A stretch of DNA of 11,738 bases from RGIG3994 sp964461635. GTDB taxonomy: Bacteria > Bacillota > Clostridia > Oscillospirales > CAG-272. The position numbers and the translations under genes are program-made. This document shows positions 1 through 6,744 of the stretch, piece after piece (position 1 is the stretch's first letter; every line of letters starts with the position of its first letter). The notes under the pieces are model-generated. The model made no database searches and was not told the origin of the DNA. It saw only the letters and a list, made by a program, of their open reading frames with translations. Where the stretch lies: contig CAYWVC010000043.1 in assembly GCA_964461635.1 (NCBI GenBank), positions 1 through 11,738 on the forward strand, given 5' to 3'.

Positions 1-6
1 AAAGTA

Positions 7-13
7 TCACCTC
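7..13 (-). promoter_or_regulatory. Possible ribosome binding site of a leftward gene starting outside the window
   Basis: Read on the minus strand, these bases are GAGGTGA, a good Shine-Dalgarno core. The expected start codon would fall at or just beyond position 1, so the gene itself is not in the window. The same GAGGTGA core is used by the pgsA-like gene here (6140-6146, plus strand). A divergent neighbour is therefore plausible, but the start codon cannot be seen and a 7-base match can arise by chance. Confidence 0.4.
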
Positions 14-31
14 ACAAATTATAAAAAGCGT

Positions 32-60
32 TTGACTCAAGGATAATTATATGATATAAT
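32..60 (+). promoter_or_regulatory. Sigma-A promoter with extended -10, driving ruvC and probably the whole operon
   Basis: The -35 hexamer TTGACT (32-37, 5 of 6 to consensus) is followed by a 17-base spacer and a perfect -10 TATAAT (55-60). TG at 52-53, one base before the -10, makes it an extended -10 element. Transcription should start near 66-68, giving a leader of about 48 bases before the ruvC start. The region is strikingly AT-rich compared with the GC-rich genes that follow. No comparable promoter was seen in the later short gaps, so this one probably serves the downstream genes as well. Confidence 0.88.
46..60. repeat. Perfect inverted repeat ATTATA-TGA-TATAAT covering the -10 element
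   Basis: The six bases 46-51 are the exact reverse complement of the -10 hexamer at 55-60, with a three-base centre. The minus strand therefore also carries a perfect TATAAT (51 back to 46). No acceptable minus-strand -35 is found 16-19 bases upstream of it, and the minus strand reads TCA rather than TGn before it, so a leftward promoter is possible but weak. The palindrome could equally be an operator or a by-product of AT-rich composition. Confidence 0.6.
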
Positions 61-81
61 ATAAGGTGGATTAGTTTTTTG

Positions 82-102
82 CCTTGAACATTACCTTGGA
101 CA
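82..102 (+). repeat. Imperfect 9-base direct repeat in the ruvC leader
   Basis: CCTTGAACA (82-90) and CCTTGGACA (94-102) differ at one base and are spaced 12 bases start to start, just upstream of and touching the ruvC ribosome site. In the leader RNA this could be a tandem recognition site or mere chance; there is no sign of a stable hairpin. Confidence 0.4.
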
Positions 103-107
103 GGAGG
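102..107 (+). promoter_or_regulatory. Ribosome binding site of ruvC (decides the start)
   Basis: AGGAGG is followed by GGT and GGAG. The ATG at 115 lies seven bases downstream, the usual distance, whereas the in-frame GTG at 109 would be only one base away. This favours the ATG at 115 as the ruvC start. Confidence 0.85.
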
Positions 108-114
108 GGTGGAG

Positions 115-615
115 ATGAGGATACTCGGAATAGACCCGGGGTTGGCGATCGTAGGCTGGGGGGTCGTGGACTACGAGGGCTCGCGCTTTCGCACGGTAGA
201 CTACGGCTCGCTGACGACTCCCGCGGGGATGGCGACCGAGGAACGCCTCGTGCGGATCGACGAGGGCTTGACCGAGCTGATCGGACGGTACTCTCCCGAC
301 GAGCTCGCGATCGAGGAGCTCTTCTTCAACACGAACGTCACGACGGGCATCAGAGTCGCCGAGGCGCGCGGGGTCATCCTTTGCCGTTGCCGTCGGGAGG
401 GCCTTGCGATAAACGAATACACCCCGCTTCAGGTAAAGCAGGCGGTGGTGGGCTACGGGCGCGCCGACAAGAAGCAGGTCATCACGATGGTGACTATGAT
501 GCTCGGCTTGGAAAAGCCACCGAAGCCCGACGACACCGCCGACGCCCTTGCGATCGCCATTTGCCACGCGCACACCGGCGGCTCGCGTTTGGCGAAGTAC
601 TACAACATCAAGTAA
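115..615 (+). CDS. ruvC: Crossover junction endodeoxyribonuclease RuvC
   Basis: RuvC is the Holliday junction resolvase: a dimer that, with RuvAB, nicks two like-polarity strands of a four-way junction during recombinational repair. The protein is 166 residues, normal for the family. The RNase H-like active site is readable: Asp7 in GIDPG, Glu67 in AIEELFF, and Asp140 and Asp143 in DDTADALAIA, matching the Asp7/Glu66/Asp138/Asp141 set of E. coli RuvC. The segment PLQVKQAVVGYGRADKKQV is also typical. The ATG at 115 is chosen over the GTG at 109 because of the ribosome site at 102-107. It is the first gene after the promoter, and ruvA and ruvB do not follow it as they often do elsewhere; the methyltransferase starts 22 bases downstream. 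Confidence 0.97.
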   Translation: MRILGIDPGLAIVGWGVVDYEGSRFRTVDYGSLTTPAGMATEERLVRIDEGLTELIGRYSPDELAIEELFFNTNVTTGIRVAEARGVILCRCRREGLAINEYTPLQVKQAVVGYGRADKKQVITMVTMMLGLEKPPKPDDTADALAIAICHAHTGGSRLAKYYNIK

Positions 616-637
616 GACCGGAAAGAGAGAAGATATT

Positions 638-1504
638 ATGTGGGTAGCCGATAATTGGAAGGATTACGAGCTTATAGACACCTCCGACGGGGAGCGGCTT
701 GAGCGTTGGGGAAGGTACACTCTCGTGCGCCCCGACCCTCAGGTGATCTGGAGCAGCCGTCGCGGTGAGGAATGGCAGCGTGCCGATGCCTCCTACAAGA
801 GGTCGCGAAGCGGCGGCGGCGCGTGGTCGCAGAACCGCTTGCCGGCGAGCTGGAACGTGAGCTACGGGCACCTCGGCTTACGCTTTCTGATAAAGCCGAT
901 GGGCTTCAAGCACACGGGGCTCTTTCCCGAGCAGGCGGCTAATTGGGATTGGTTCAGCCGTCTCATCGCCTCGGCGGGGCGTCCGATACGGGCGCTGAAT
1001 CTGTTCGCCTACACGGGCGGGGCAACGGTCGCGGCGGCGAAAGCCGGCGCCTCGGTCGTGCACGTCGATGCGGCGAAGGGAATGGTGGCTCAAGCCAAGG
1101 AGAACGCGGCGCTCAGCGGACTTTCCGATGCTCCGATCAGGTACATAGTCGACGATTGCCGCAAGTTTACCGAGCGCGAGATACGCCGCGGCAACCGCTA
1201 CGACGCAGTGATAATGGACCCTCCCTCCTACGGGCGCGGTCCGGGGGGCGAGACGTGGAAGCTTGAGGAGAACATCGGGGATCTGGTGGAGCTCACCTCA
1301 CGCGTGCTCTCGGACGAGCCGCTCTTCTTCCTGATAAACTCCTACACGACCGGGCTGTCGCCCTTGACTATGCGCTATCTGCTCGACCTCAACGTCCGCT
1401 CACGCTTCGGCGGGGAGTCCGACGCGGGTGAGCTTGCCCTGCCCGTAAAGCGATCGGGCTCATATCTGCCCTGCGGCGCATCGGTGCGCTGGACGGCGAA
1501 ATGA
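638..1504 (+). CDS. Class I SAM-dependent methyltransferase, COG1092/RlmI-like, without PUA domain
   Basis: This 288-residue protein is probably an RNA methyltransferase using S-adenosylmethionine. The Rossmann-fold motif I is NLFAYTGGAT (about residues 121-130), the acidic residue ending strand 2 is Asp144 in VVHVDAAK, and the catalytic-loop motif is DPPSYGRGP (194-202). The segment LFPEQAANWDWF (about 95-106) is typical of the Methyltrans_SAM group containing RlmI, the 23S rRNA m5C1962 enzyme. RlmI proper carries an N-terminal PUA domain; here only about 90 residues precede the catalytic fold and I recognise no PUA signature, so the substrate is uncertain. The ATG at 638 has a purine-rich GGAAAGAGAGAAG upstream; longer in-frame starts overlap ruvC and look non-native. 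Stops TGA and TAA stand in tandem (1502-1507). Confidence 0.85.
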   Translation: MWVADNWKDYELIDTSDGERLERWGRYTLVRPDPQVIWSSRRGEEWQRADASYKRSRSGGGAWSQNRLPASWNVSYGHLGLRFLIKPMGFKHTGLFPEQAANWDWFSRLIASAGRPIRALNLFAYTGGATVAAAKAGASVVHVDAAKGMVAQAKENAALSGLSDAPIRYIVDDCRKFTEREIRRGNRYDAVIMDPPSYGRGPGGETWKLEENIGDLVELTSRVLSDEPLFFLINSYTTGLSPLTMRYLLDLNVRSRFGGESDAGELALPVKRSGSYLPCGASVRWTAK

Positions 1505-1526
1505 TAAAATTTTACGGAGAACGAGA

Positions 1527-2405
1527 TTGAAAGAACCTTTTATAAAGATCGAAGGGCTGTCCTACTCCTACGGGGACGGCAAGGACACGCGGGACGATCC
1601 CGCCGTGTCTGACCTCAGCCTTGAGATAGGCGAGGGGGAATACGTAGCCGTCATCGGGCGGAACGGTTCGGGCAAATCGACCTTAGCAAAGCTTTTGAAC
1701 CTTATTCTTGATCCGACGGCGGGCAAGATATTCGTGGCGGGGAAGGAGATAACCTCCCCCGACCTGACCGAAGACGAGCTGTACGAGCTCCGGCGCGAGG
1801 TCGGAATGGTGTTTCAGAACCCCGACAATCAGCTCGTGGCGACGATAGTGGAGGACGACGTGGCATTCGGGCCCGAGAACCTCGGACTGCCGAGGGAGGA
1901 GATCCGCCGCCGCGTCGACGGGGCGCTTGCGACGGTCGGTATGACCGAATTTGCCAAGCGCGAGCCGCACAGACTCTCGGGCGGGCAGAAGCAACGCGTC
2001 GCCATCGCGGGGATCGTGGCAATGCTCCCGCGCTGTATAATATTCGACGAATCGACGGCTATGCTCGATCCCGTGGGTCGTCGCGATACCGTCGCGATGA
2101 TGGAGAAGCTCAACCGCGAGCAGGGGATCACCGTGATCACGATCACCCACTATATGGACGAGGCGGTGCGCGCCGACCGGGTAATAGTTATGGACGGGGG
2201 CAGGATCATTGCCGACGGCAAGCCGGGCGAGGTCTATTCCGACCGCGAGCTCATCGCCGCCGCGGGGCTGGAGCTGCCGCAGGGTGCCGCGCTCGTGCAA
2301 AGACTGCGTGATGCGGGTGCCGCGATCCCCGACGGGGACACGACCACCCCCGAGAAGTGCGCCGAGCTCATCATTTCGGCGCTGAAGGGGGGATCAAGGC
2401 TATGA
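1527..2405 (+). CDS. ecfA1: Energy-coupling factor transporter ATPase EcfA1
   Basis: One of the two cytoplasmic ABC ATPases of an ECF transporter, which takes up vitamins or transition metals. All ABC motifs are intact in 292 residues: Walker A GRNGSGKST (44-52), Q-loop FQNPDNQ (Gln97), signature LSGGQ (150-154), Walker B CIIFDE (170-175) followed by the D-loop MLDP, and the switch His208 in ITHYMDEA. Both the FQNPDNQLVATIVEDDVAFGPEN stretch and the TAMLDP sequence are typical of EcfA1 rather than EcfA2. The start is TTG at 1527, with GGAGA at 1516-1520 about seven bases upstream; no better in-frame ATG exists nearby. It overlaps ecfA2 by four bases (ATGA, 2402-2405), indicating translational coupling and stoichiometric synthesis. 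Confidence 0.95.
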   Translation: MKEPFIKIEGLSYSYGDGKDTRDDPAVSDLSLEIGEGEYVAVIGRNGSGKSTLAKLLNLILDPTAGKIFVAGKEITSPDLTEDELYELRREVGMVFQNPDNQLVATIVEDDVAFGPENLGLPREEIRRRVDGALATVGMTEFAKREPHRLSGGQKQRVAIAGIVAMLPRCIIFDESTAMLDPVGRRDTVAMMEKLNREQGITVITITHYMDEAVRADRVIVMDGGRIIADGKPGEVYSDRELIAAAGLELPQGAALVQRLRDAGAAIPDGDTTTPEKCAELIISALKGGSRL

Positions 2406-3274
2406 ACAAAGCTGAGCTTAAGAACGTCACCTTCAAATATATGCCGGGCACGGTCTACGAGACGGTAGCCCTTGACGGTGTCAGCGTGGGCTTCAAATCC
2501 GGGCTCATCACGGGGCTGATAGGGCACACCGGGTCGGGAAAATCGACCCTTGTCAGTATGCTGAACGGGCTGACCAAGCCTCAGACGGGCGACGTTCTGC
2601 TCGACGGAAAGAGCATATGGGCTGAGCCGAAGAAGCTCGGAGCCGTACGCTTCCGCGTCGGGCTCGTGATGCAGTACCCCGAATATCAGCTCTTTGAGGA
2701 CACGGTGGAGAAGGATATCGCCTTCGGTCCCCGAAATATGGGGCTGTCGGAGGGGGAGATCTCGCGCCGCGTGCACGAAGCCGCGACGATCGTCGGACTT
2801 ACCGACGCACAGCTCTCGGCATCGCCCTTCGACCTTTCGGGCGGGCAAAAGCGTCGCGCCGCGATCGCGGGCGTGATGGCTATGGAGCCCGAGCTGCTCG
2901 TGCTTGACGAGCCCGCCGCGGGGCTCGATCCCATCGGGCGCGAAACGGTGTTCACGGCTATTGCCGAATACCGCCGCCTGCGGAACGCGACGGTCATTAT
3001 CGTAAGTCACAGTATGGAGGATATGGCGCGTTGGTGCGACGAGCTCGTCGTAATGGCAAACGCCCGAGTGCTTACGAGCGGGAGCTGTGAGGAGGTATTC
3101 TCGCACGCAGAGGAGCTCCGGCGCACCGGACTCGACCTGCCGCAGATCACGAAGCTTGCGTCGCTTCTGCGTGAGCGCGGCGTTCCCGTGAGCGAAAATA
3201 TCTACACGGTCGACGCGGCGTACTCGGCACTTGCCGAAATATTCGGGATAGGAGCGGGCGACGGTATCAAATGA
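2402..3274 (+). CDS. ecfA2: Energy-coupling factor transporter ATPase EcfA2
   Basis: The second ATPase of the ECF module, expected to form a heterodimer with EcfA1 under EcfT. The protein has 290 residues with Walker A GHTGSGKST (41-49), Q-loop Gln91 in VMQYPEYQLFE, signature LSGGQ (145-149), Walker B LLVLDEP (Asp169, Glu170), D-loop GLDP and His203 in SHSMEDMA. The QYPEYQLFEDTVEKDIAFGP stretch is diagnostic of EcfA2. The chosen ATG overlaps the ecfA1 stop and has AAGGGGGGA at 2385-2393 as ribosome site; an upstream in-frame start at 2357 would lie inside ecfA1 and has no family support. The gene ends in an ATGA overlap with ecfT (3271-3274). Confidence 0.95.
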   Translation: MNKAELKNVTFKYMPGTVYETVALDGVSVGFKSGLITGLIGHTGSGKSTLVSMLNGLTKPQTGDVLLDGKSIWAEPKKLGAVRFRVGLVMQYPEYQLFEDTVEKDIAFGPRNMGLSEGEISRRVHEAATIVGLTDAQLSASPFDLSGGQKRRAAIAGVMAMEPELLVLDEPAAGLDPIGRETVFTAIAEYRRLRNATVIIVSHSMEDMARWCDELVVMANARVLTSGSCEEVFSHAEELRRTGLDLPQITKLASLLRERGVPVSENIYTVDAAYSALAEIFGIGAGDGIK

Positions 3275-4104
3275 AAAATCTATCTATCGGACAGTATTAC
3301 GCCGCGAGCTCCCCGATACATCGGCTCGATGCGCGAACCAAGCTGATACTTGCCTTGCTTTACATCGTCGTGACCTTCCTTTGCAAGAGCACGTTTGCTT
3401 TCTGCCTGCTGTTGATTTCGGGGATAGTGCTCGTGTTGCTTTCGCGCATACCGCTTCGGGTGGTGCTGAATGCGATAAAGCCGCTCATCGTTATTATGCT
3501 CTTTACCGTCGTGCTGAATATATTCTGGACCGACGGTGAGCGGTTGCTCTTTGAGTGGCGATTTATAAAGATATATGCCGAGGGGCTCTATAACGCGGCG
3601 TTTATGGCGGTGCGTATCGTGACCCTCATAATCGGATCAAGCGTTTTTCTGACCTACACGACGACGCCGATAGAGCTGACCGACGGGACCGAGAGCCTCC
3701 TGTCCCCGCTTAAAAAGATCAAGCTTCCGGTCCACGAATTCGCTATGATGATGTCGATCGCGCTCCGGTTCGTGCCGACGCTGATCGACGAGGCTGATCG
3801 GATAATGTCGGCGCAAAAGGCGCGCGGGACCGACTTCTCGTCGGGAGGACTTATAAAGCGCGCGAAGGCGGTCGTGCCGATAATCATCCCGCTCTTCGTC
3901 TCGGCATTCCGTCGGGCGGATGAGCTTGCGACGGCTATGGAGTGCCGCTGTTATCACGGCGGAGAGGGACGGACGAAGCTCCGTGTATCACGCTTCAAGC
4001 CCTCCGACGCCGTGGCGCTCGTGCTTATGGTCGCCTTCGGTGCCGCGGTGGTGGCGATAAACGTTTACGCCTCAAAATACGGTATAGGATACGTGATGCC
4101 CTGA
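3271..4104 (+). CDS. ecfT: Energy-coupling factor transporter transmembrane protein EcfT
   Basis: The integral membrane scaffold that joins the EcfA1/EcfA2 ATPases to interchangeable substrate-binding S components. The protein has 277 residues. The N-terminus LDARTKLILALLY is typical, followed by hydrophobic segments at about 24-38, 41-58, 68-85 and 106-128, and a last one at about 247-266. Two cytoplasmic coupling signatures are visible: QKARGTDF (Ala184-Arg185-Gly186) and AMECRCYHGGEGRT (about 222-235). In the second the usual Ala before the key Arg is Cys225. No S-component gene is in the window, as expected for a shared (group II) module. Its stop codon overlaps the truA ATG by one base (TGATG, 4102-4106), reproducing the common ecfA1-ecfA2-ecfT-truA order. 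Confidence 0.94.
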   Translation: MKNLSIGQYYAASSPIHRLDARTKLILALLYIVVTFLCKSTFAFCLLLISGIVLVLLSRIPLRVVLNAIKPLIVIMLFTVVLNIFWTDGERLLFEWRFIKIYAEGLYNAAFMAVRIVTLIIGSSVFLTYTTTPIELTDGTESLLSPLKKIKLPVHEFAMMMSIALRFVPTLIDEADRIMSAQKARGTDFSSGGLIKRAKAVVPIIIPLFVSAFRRADELATAMECRCYHGGEGRTKLRVSRFKPSDAVALVLMVAFGAAVVAINVYASKYGIGYVMP

Positions 4105-4856
4105 TGAAGATACTTATCGAAATGTCGTTCGTCGGAAACGATTTCTGCGGTTGGCAATCGCAGAAGAACGGGAGGTCGGTGCAGGAGGTGCTGACGTCCG
4201 CGGCGGAGAAGCTCTTCGGCTTCCGATGCAACGTAACGGGGTGCAGCCGCACCGACAGCGGGGTGCACGCCCTCGGTTACCGCGCGGCTATCTCGGCGCG
4301 GGACGGCAACGGAATAACTACGGGGGTACCGATAGGCTCGGTGCCGCGCGCACTGAATACCTTCCTGCCGCCGAGCATTTCGGTGCTGTCGGCGGAGTGG
4401 GTCGCCGATGACTTTCACCCGAGATACGACGTAAAAAACAAGGAATATATATACAGGATACTCGACCGCCCGGAGCGAGATGCCTTCCTCGTCGGAAGGT
4501 GCTGGCACGTACCGCACCGCCTTGATACCGATGCGATGGACCGTGCGGCGGCGTACCTTGTGGGCAGGCACGACTTCGCCTCCTATATGGCGGCGGGGTC
4601 GAAGATAAGTGACACCGTGCGAACGGTCGATGCCGCCCGCGTCACCCGCGAGGGTGAGCTCGCCGTATTCCGCGTTTGCGCGGACGGCTTCCTCTACAAT
4701 ATGGTAAGGATAATGACGGGAACGCTTGTCGCCGTCGGCGAGGGTAAGCTTGCACCCGAGGCGATAGCCGATATCACGAATGCCGCCGACCGTTCGGCGG
4801 CGGGGGTCACCGCCCCTGCCGAGGGGCTTTTCCTCAACCGGGTGACCTACAAATAA
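4104..4856 (+). CDS. truA: tRNA pseudouridine(38-40) synthase TruA
   Basis: TruA converts uridines 38-40 of the tRNA anticodon arm to pseudouridine. The 250-residue length is normal. Recognisable motifs are FCGWQSQKNGRSVQEVL (about 14-30), the catalytic loop GCSRTDSGVHALGY with nucleophile Asp51, the NKEYIYRI stretch, HDFASYMAAGS in the middle and the C-terminal FLYNMVRIMTGTLVAVGEGK. The ATG at 4104 overlaps the ecfT stop by one base, so translation is probably coupled; longer in-frame extensions run back through ecfT and have no family similarity. Linkage of truA with ecfA1A2T is common in Bacillota, although the ribosomal protein genes that often flank it there (rplQ, rplM-rpsI) are absent here. 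Confidence 0.97.
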   Translation: MKILIEMSFVGNDFCGWQSQKNGRSVQEVLTSAAEKLFGFRCNVTGCSRTDSGVHALGYRAAISARDGNGITTGVPIGSVPRALNTFLPPSISVLSAEWVADDFHPRYDVKNKEYIYRILDRPERDAFLVGRCWHVPHRLDTDAMDRAAAYLVGRHDFASYMAAGSKISDTVRTVDAARVTREGELAVFRVCADGFLYNMVRIMTGTLVAVGEGKLAPEAIADITNAADRSAAGVTAPAEGLFLNRVTYK

Positions 4857-4876
4857 ACGAAAGGAGCGATCGGACA

Positions 4877-6106
4877 GTGTTTTTGGATAAGCTGAAGCCC
4901 TACCTTCACCTTGGCGGGAAGGACAGGATCAAGAAAAAATACCTCAGTCCGCATAACGAATACTACGGAAGGGTAGCCGATCGCCTCGGCACGGCGGAGA
5001 TGCTTCTGCTCGCCCTGCTGACCCTTTTTCTGCTCGTCTCGCTGATCTTCAACAACGAGTGGGTGTCGTACGACAATCTGCACTATTTCATAACCGATTT
5101 CGGTGCGTACCTGACCTCCGCCGACGACGGGATCGACCGCGTGATCCTCGATGCCGACGAAAACAGTGGGGTCGGGGTGTTCGGCGGCAAGCTTGCCGTG
5201 GCGGGCAAGACGGGTCTGCGGCTCTATACCCCGTCGGGTAGGGTCGCGATCAGCGACGACACGGTCTATTCGCGGTCCGCGATAGAAACGTCGGATCGCT
5301 ATATGCTCGTGTACGGCACGGGCGGCAAGAGCTTTTCGGTCTATAACCTCTTTACCGAGGTCTATTCGGAGAACACGGAGTACCCGATATACGGTGCCGC
5401 CGTCGCCGACAACGGGAGCTTTGCCGTTATCACCGGCGACAACACGCATATCTCGGCGGTGAAGGTCTACAACCGCCGGTTTGAGGAGATTATGAGCCTC
5501 GGGCGAGCATCGTACGTCGTGGACGTGGCGATCTCGGGCTCGGGGGATCGGCTCGGCGTGCTCTCCTTTGCCGAGAGCGACGGGGTGATACAAACAAGGC
5601 TCTACCTGTCGCGCATCCCGTCAAGCGAGGCGTATGCCGAGATAAAGATTGACGGCACCGTGCCGCTCTACTGCGCCTTCACCTCAACCGGGAATGCGAT
5701 TGCGGTCTGCACCGACCGGATACTGACCTACGATAAAAACGGTAATCCCATAGAGGAGATCCCGACGGCTAACGTCGCAACACAGTCCGCCCTGACCGAC
5801 GTTGCGGTAGGGGATTTCGGCTGTATCGCGGTGCTCGGCGGCTACGAGGGCAGTGAGGTCACCGTGATTGACAAACACGGCCGTGCGGTGTATAATCAAA
5901 CGGTAGAGGACGTTATAATATCGGTCGAGGGATACGGCGAATACGTTTTTTTGGACACCGATAAGGAAATAATAAGGCTGGACTACGGCTCGGGAAGGGA
6001 ATCACGGGTCGAAAAGTCCTCGGTCGGCGTGGGGAGGCTCGCAGTGCGGGACGGAGACGAGCTCTTCTACTTCCTGCCGTCGGGGATCGAATATATAAAA
6101 TTTTAA
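4877..6106 (+). CDS. Membrane-anchored DUF5711-like protein, probable extracytoplasmic beta-propeller
   Basis: Function unknown. The 409-residue protein has a basic, cytoplasmic-looking N-terminus (residues 1-40, with RIKKKY), one strong hydrophobic segment at about 41-58 (EMLLLALLTLFLLVSLIF), and a long beta-rich remainder without further membrane segments. That remainder repeats a pattern of short hydrophobic strands and Gly/Asn/Asp turns (LAVAGKTGLRLY, YMLVYGTGGKSFSVYN, FAVITGDNTHISAVKVYN, IAVCTDRILTYDKNG), as in WD/PQQ-type propellers. It resembles proteins annotated DUF5711 in Clostridia, but this assignment is from memory. With a positive-inside N-terminus the propeller should face outward. 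The start is GTG at 4877 with AAGGAG at 4861-4866. It lies 20 bases after truA and 44 before the pgsA-like gene. Confidence 0.72.
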   Translation: MFLDKLKPYLHLGGKDRIKKKYLSPHNEYYGRVADRLGTAEMLLLALLTLFLLVSLIFNNEWVSYDNLHYFITDFGAYLTSADDGIDRVILDADENSGVGVFGGKLAVAGKTGLRLYTPSGRVAISDDTVYSRSAIETSDRYMLVYGTGGKSFSVYNLFTEVYSENTEYPIYGAAVADNGSFAVITGDNTHISAVKVYNRRFEEIMSLGRASYVVDVAISGSGDRLGVLSFAESDGVIQTRLYLSRIPSSEAYAEIKIDGTVPLYCAFTSTGNAIAVCTDRILTYDKNGNPIEEIPTANVATQSALTDVAVGDFGCIAVLGGYEGSEVTVIDKHGRAVYNQTVEDVIISVEGYGEYVFLDTDKEIIRLDYGSGRESRVEKSSVGVGRLAVRDGDELFYFLPSGIEYIKF

Positions 6107-6139
6107 GCTTCCCCGGAACAGGACCCCGTATTTTGAAAT

Positions 6140-6146
6140 GAGGTGA
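6140..6146 (+). promoter_or_regulatory. Ribosome binding site of the pgsA-like gene (bears on start choice)
   Basis: GAGGTGA lies seven bases (counted from GAGG) before the TTG at 6151 and thirteen before the ATG at 6157. The spacing favours the TTG as start, though the two differ by only two residues. Confidence 0.7.
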
Positions 6147-6150
6147 TAGC

Positions 6151-6744
6151 TTGAAGATGAAATTGAAGTACATTCCAAACGTTCTGTCGGTTATAAGACT
6201 GCTGCTCGTGGGCGTTTTTGCCGCAGTATTCTTTGCCAACATCAAAAACGGAAGCACGACGGCCGCCATTATAGTTTTCGCGGCGGCGGAGGCTACCGAC
6301 GTGGTCGATGGCTTTCTCGCACGGCGGTTCGGCTGGATCACCGACGCGGGCAAGATACTTGATCCATTAGCGGACAAGCTGATGCAATGCACGGCGCTCG
6401 TCTGCCTGTCGGTAACAAGGATAATACCGTTCTGGTACGCCGCTCCTTACATACTTAAGGAGCTCGTGATGCTTTTCGGCGGACTCATCATCAGCCGTAA
6501 GCGCAAGGTCGTCGTGGTCAGCAATATATTCGGCAAATGCGCCGCCGTGACCTTCTTTGCGACGATCTGTATGTCGTTGCTTATATCAGAGCCGTATCAG
6601 CCCGGCTTCCCGTGGCAGGTGATCGTGCTGTGCACGGTATCGCTCGGGATAACGGTGCTTGCCCTCGTTATGTACGGGGTCGAATACGTTTTTACGAAGT
6701 CAAAGGCGGTCTCCGCCGATCAAACGAGTGAGGAAAAAAAGTAA
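6151..6744 (+). CDS. pgsA: CDP-alcohol phosphatidyltransferase, probably PgsA (phosphatidylglycerophosphate synthase)
   Basis: A multi-pass membrane enzyme that transfers a phosphatidyl group from CDP-diacylglycerol to an alcohol; PgsA uses glycerol-3-phosphate and commits lipid to phosphatidylglycerol and cardiolipin. The full signature D-x2-DG-x2-AR-x8-G-x3-D-x3-D is present: Asp50, Asp53-Gly54, Ala57-Arg58, Gly67, Asp71 and Asp75. The opening KYIPNVLSVIRLLLV and the DPLADKLMQ stretch are typical of PgsA, but the family also contains other CDP-alcohol transferases, so the acceptor is inferred. Membrane segments are seen at about 12-28, 36-48, 80-120 (two) and 130-175 (two) in 197 residues. 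The start is TTG at 6151, with ATG at 6157 as the alternative. The stop is directly followed by the clpC ATG. Confidence 0.9.
   Translation: MKMKLKYIPNVLSVIRLLLVGVFAAVFFANIKNGSTTAAIIVFAAAEATDVVDGFLARRFGWITDAGKILDPLADKLMQCTALVCLSVTRIIPFWYAAPYILKELVMLFGGLIISRKRKVVVVSNIFGKCAAVTFFATICMSLLISEPYQPGFPWQVIVLCTVSLGITVLALVMYGVEYVFTKSKAVSADQTSEEKK

Noticed and set aside
2234..3106. 290-codon open frame on the minus strand
   Set aside because: Antisense shadow of ecfA1/ecfA2, whose ABC motifs fix the true strand and frame.
4847..5593. 248-codon open frame on the minus strand
   Set aside because: Antisense to the DUF5711-like gene; composition is shadow-like, and the plus-strand frame has a good ribosome site and a clean membrane segment.
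6107..6150. Possible terminator or promoter in the longest internal gap
   Set aside because: Only a tiny palindrome (TTCC-CC-GGAA, 6109-6118) without a T-run is present, and there are no paired -35/-10 hexamers; the gap mainly holds the ribosome site of the next gene.
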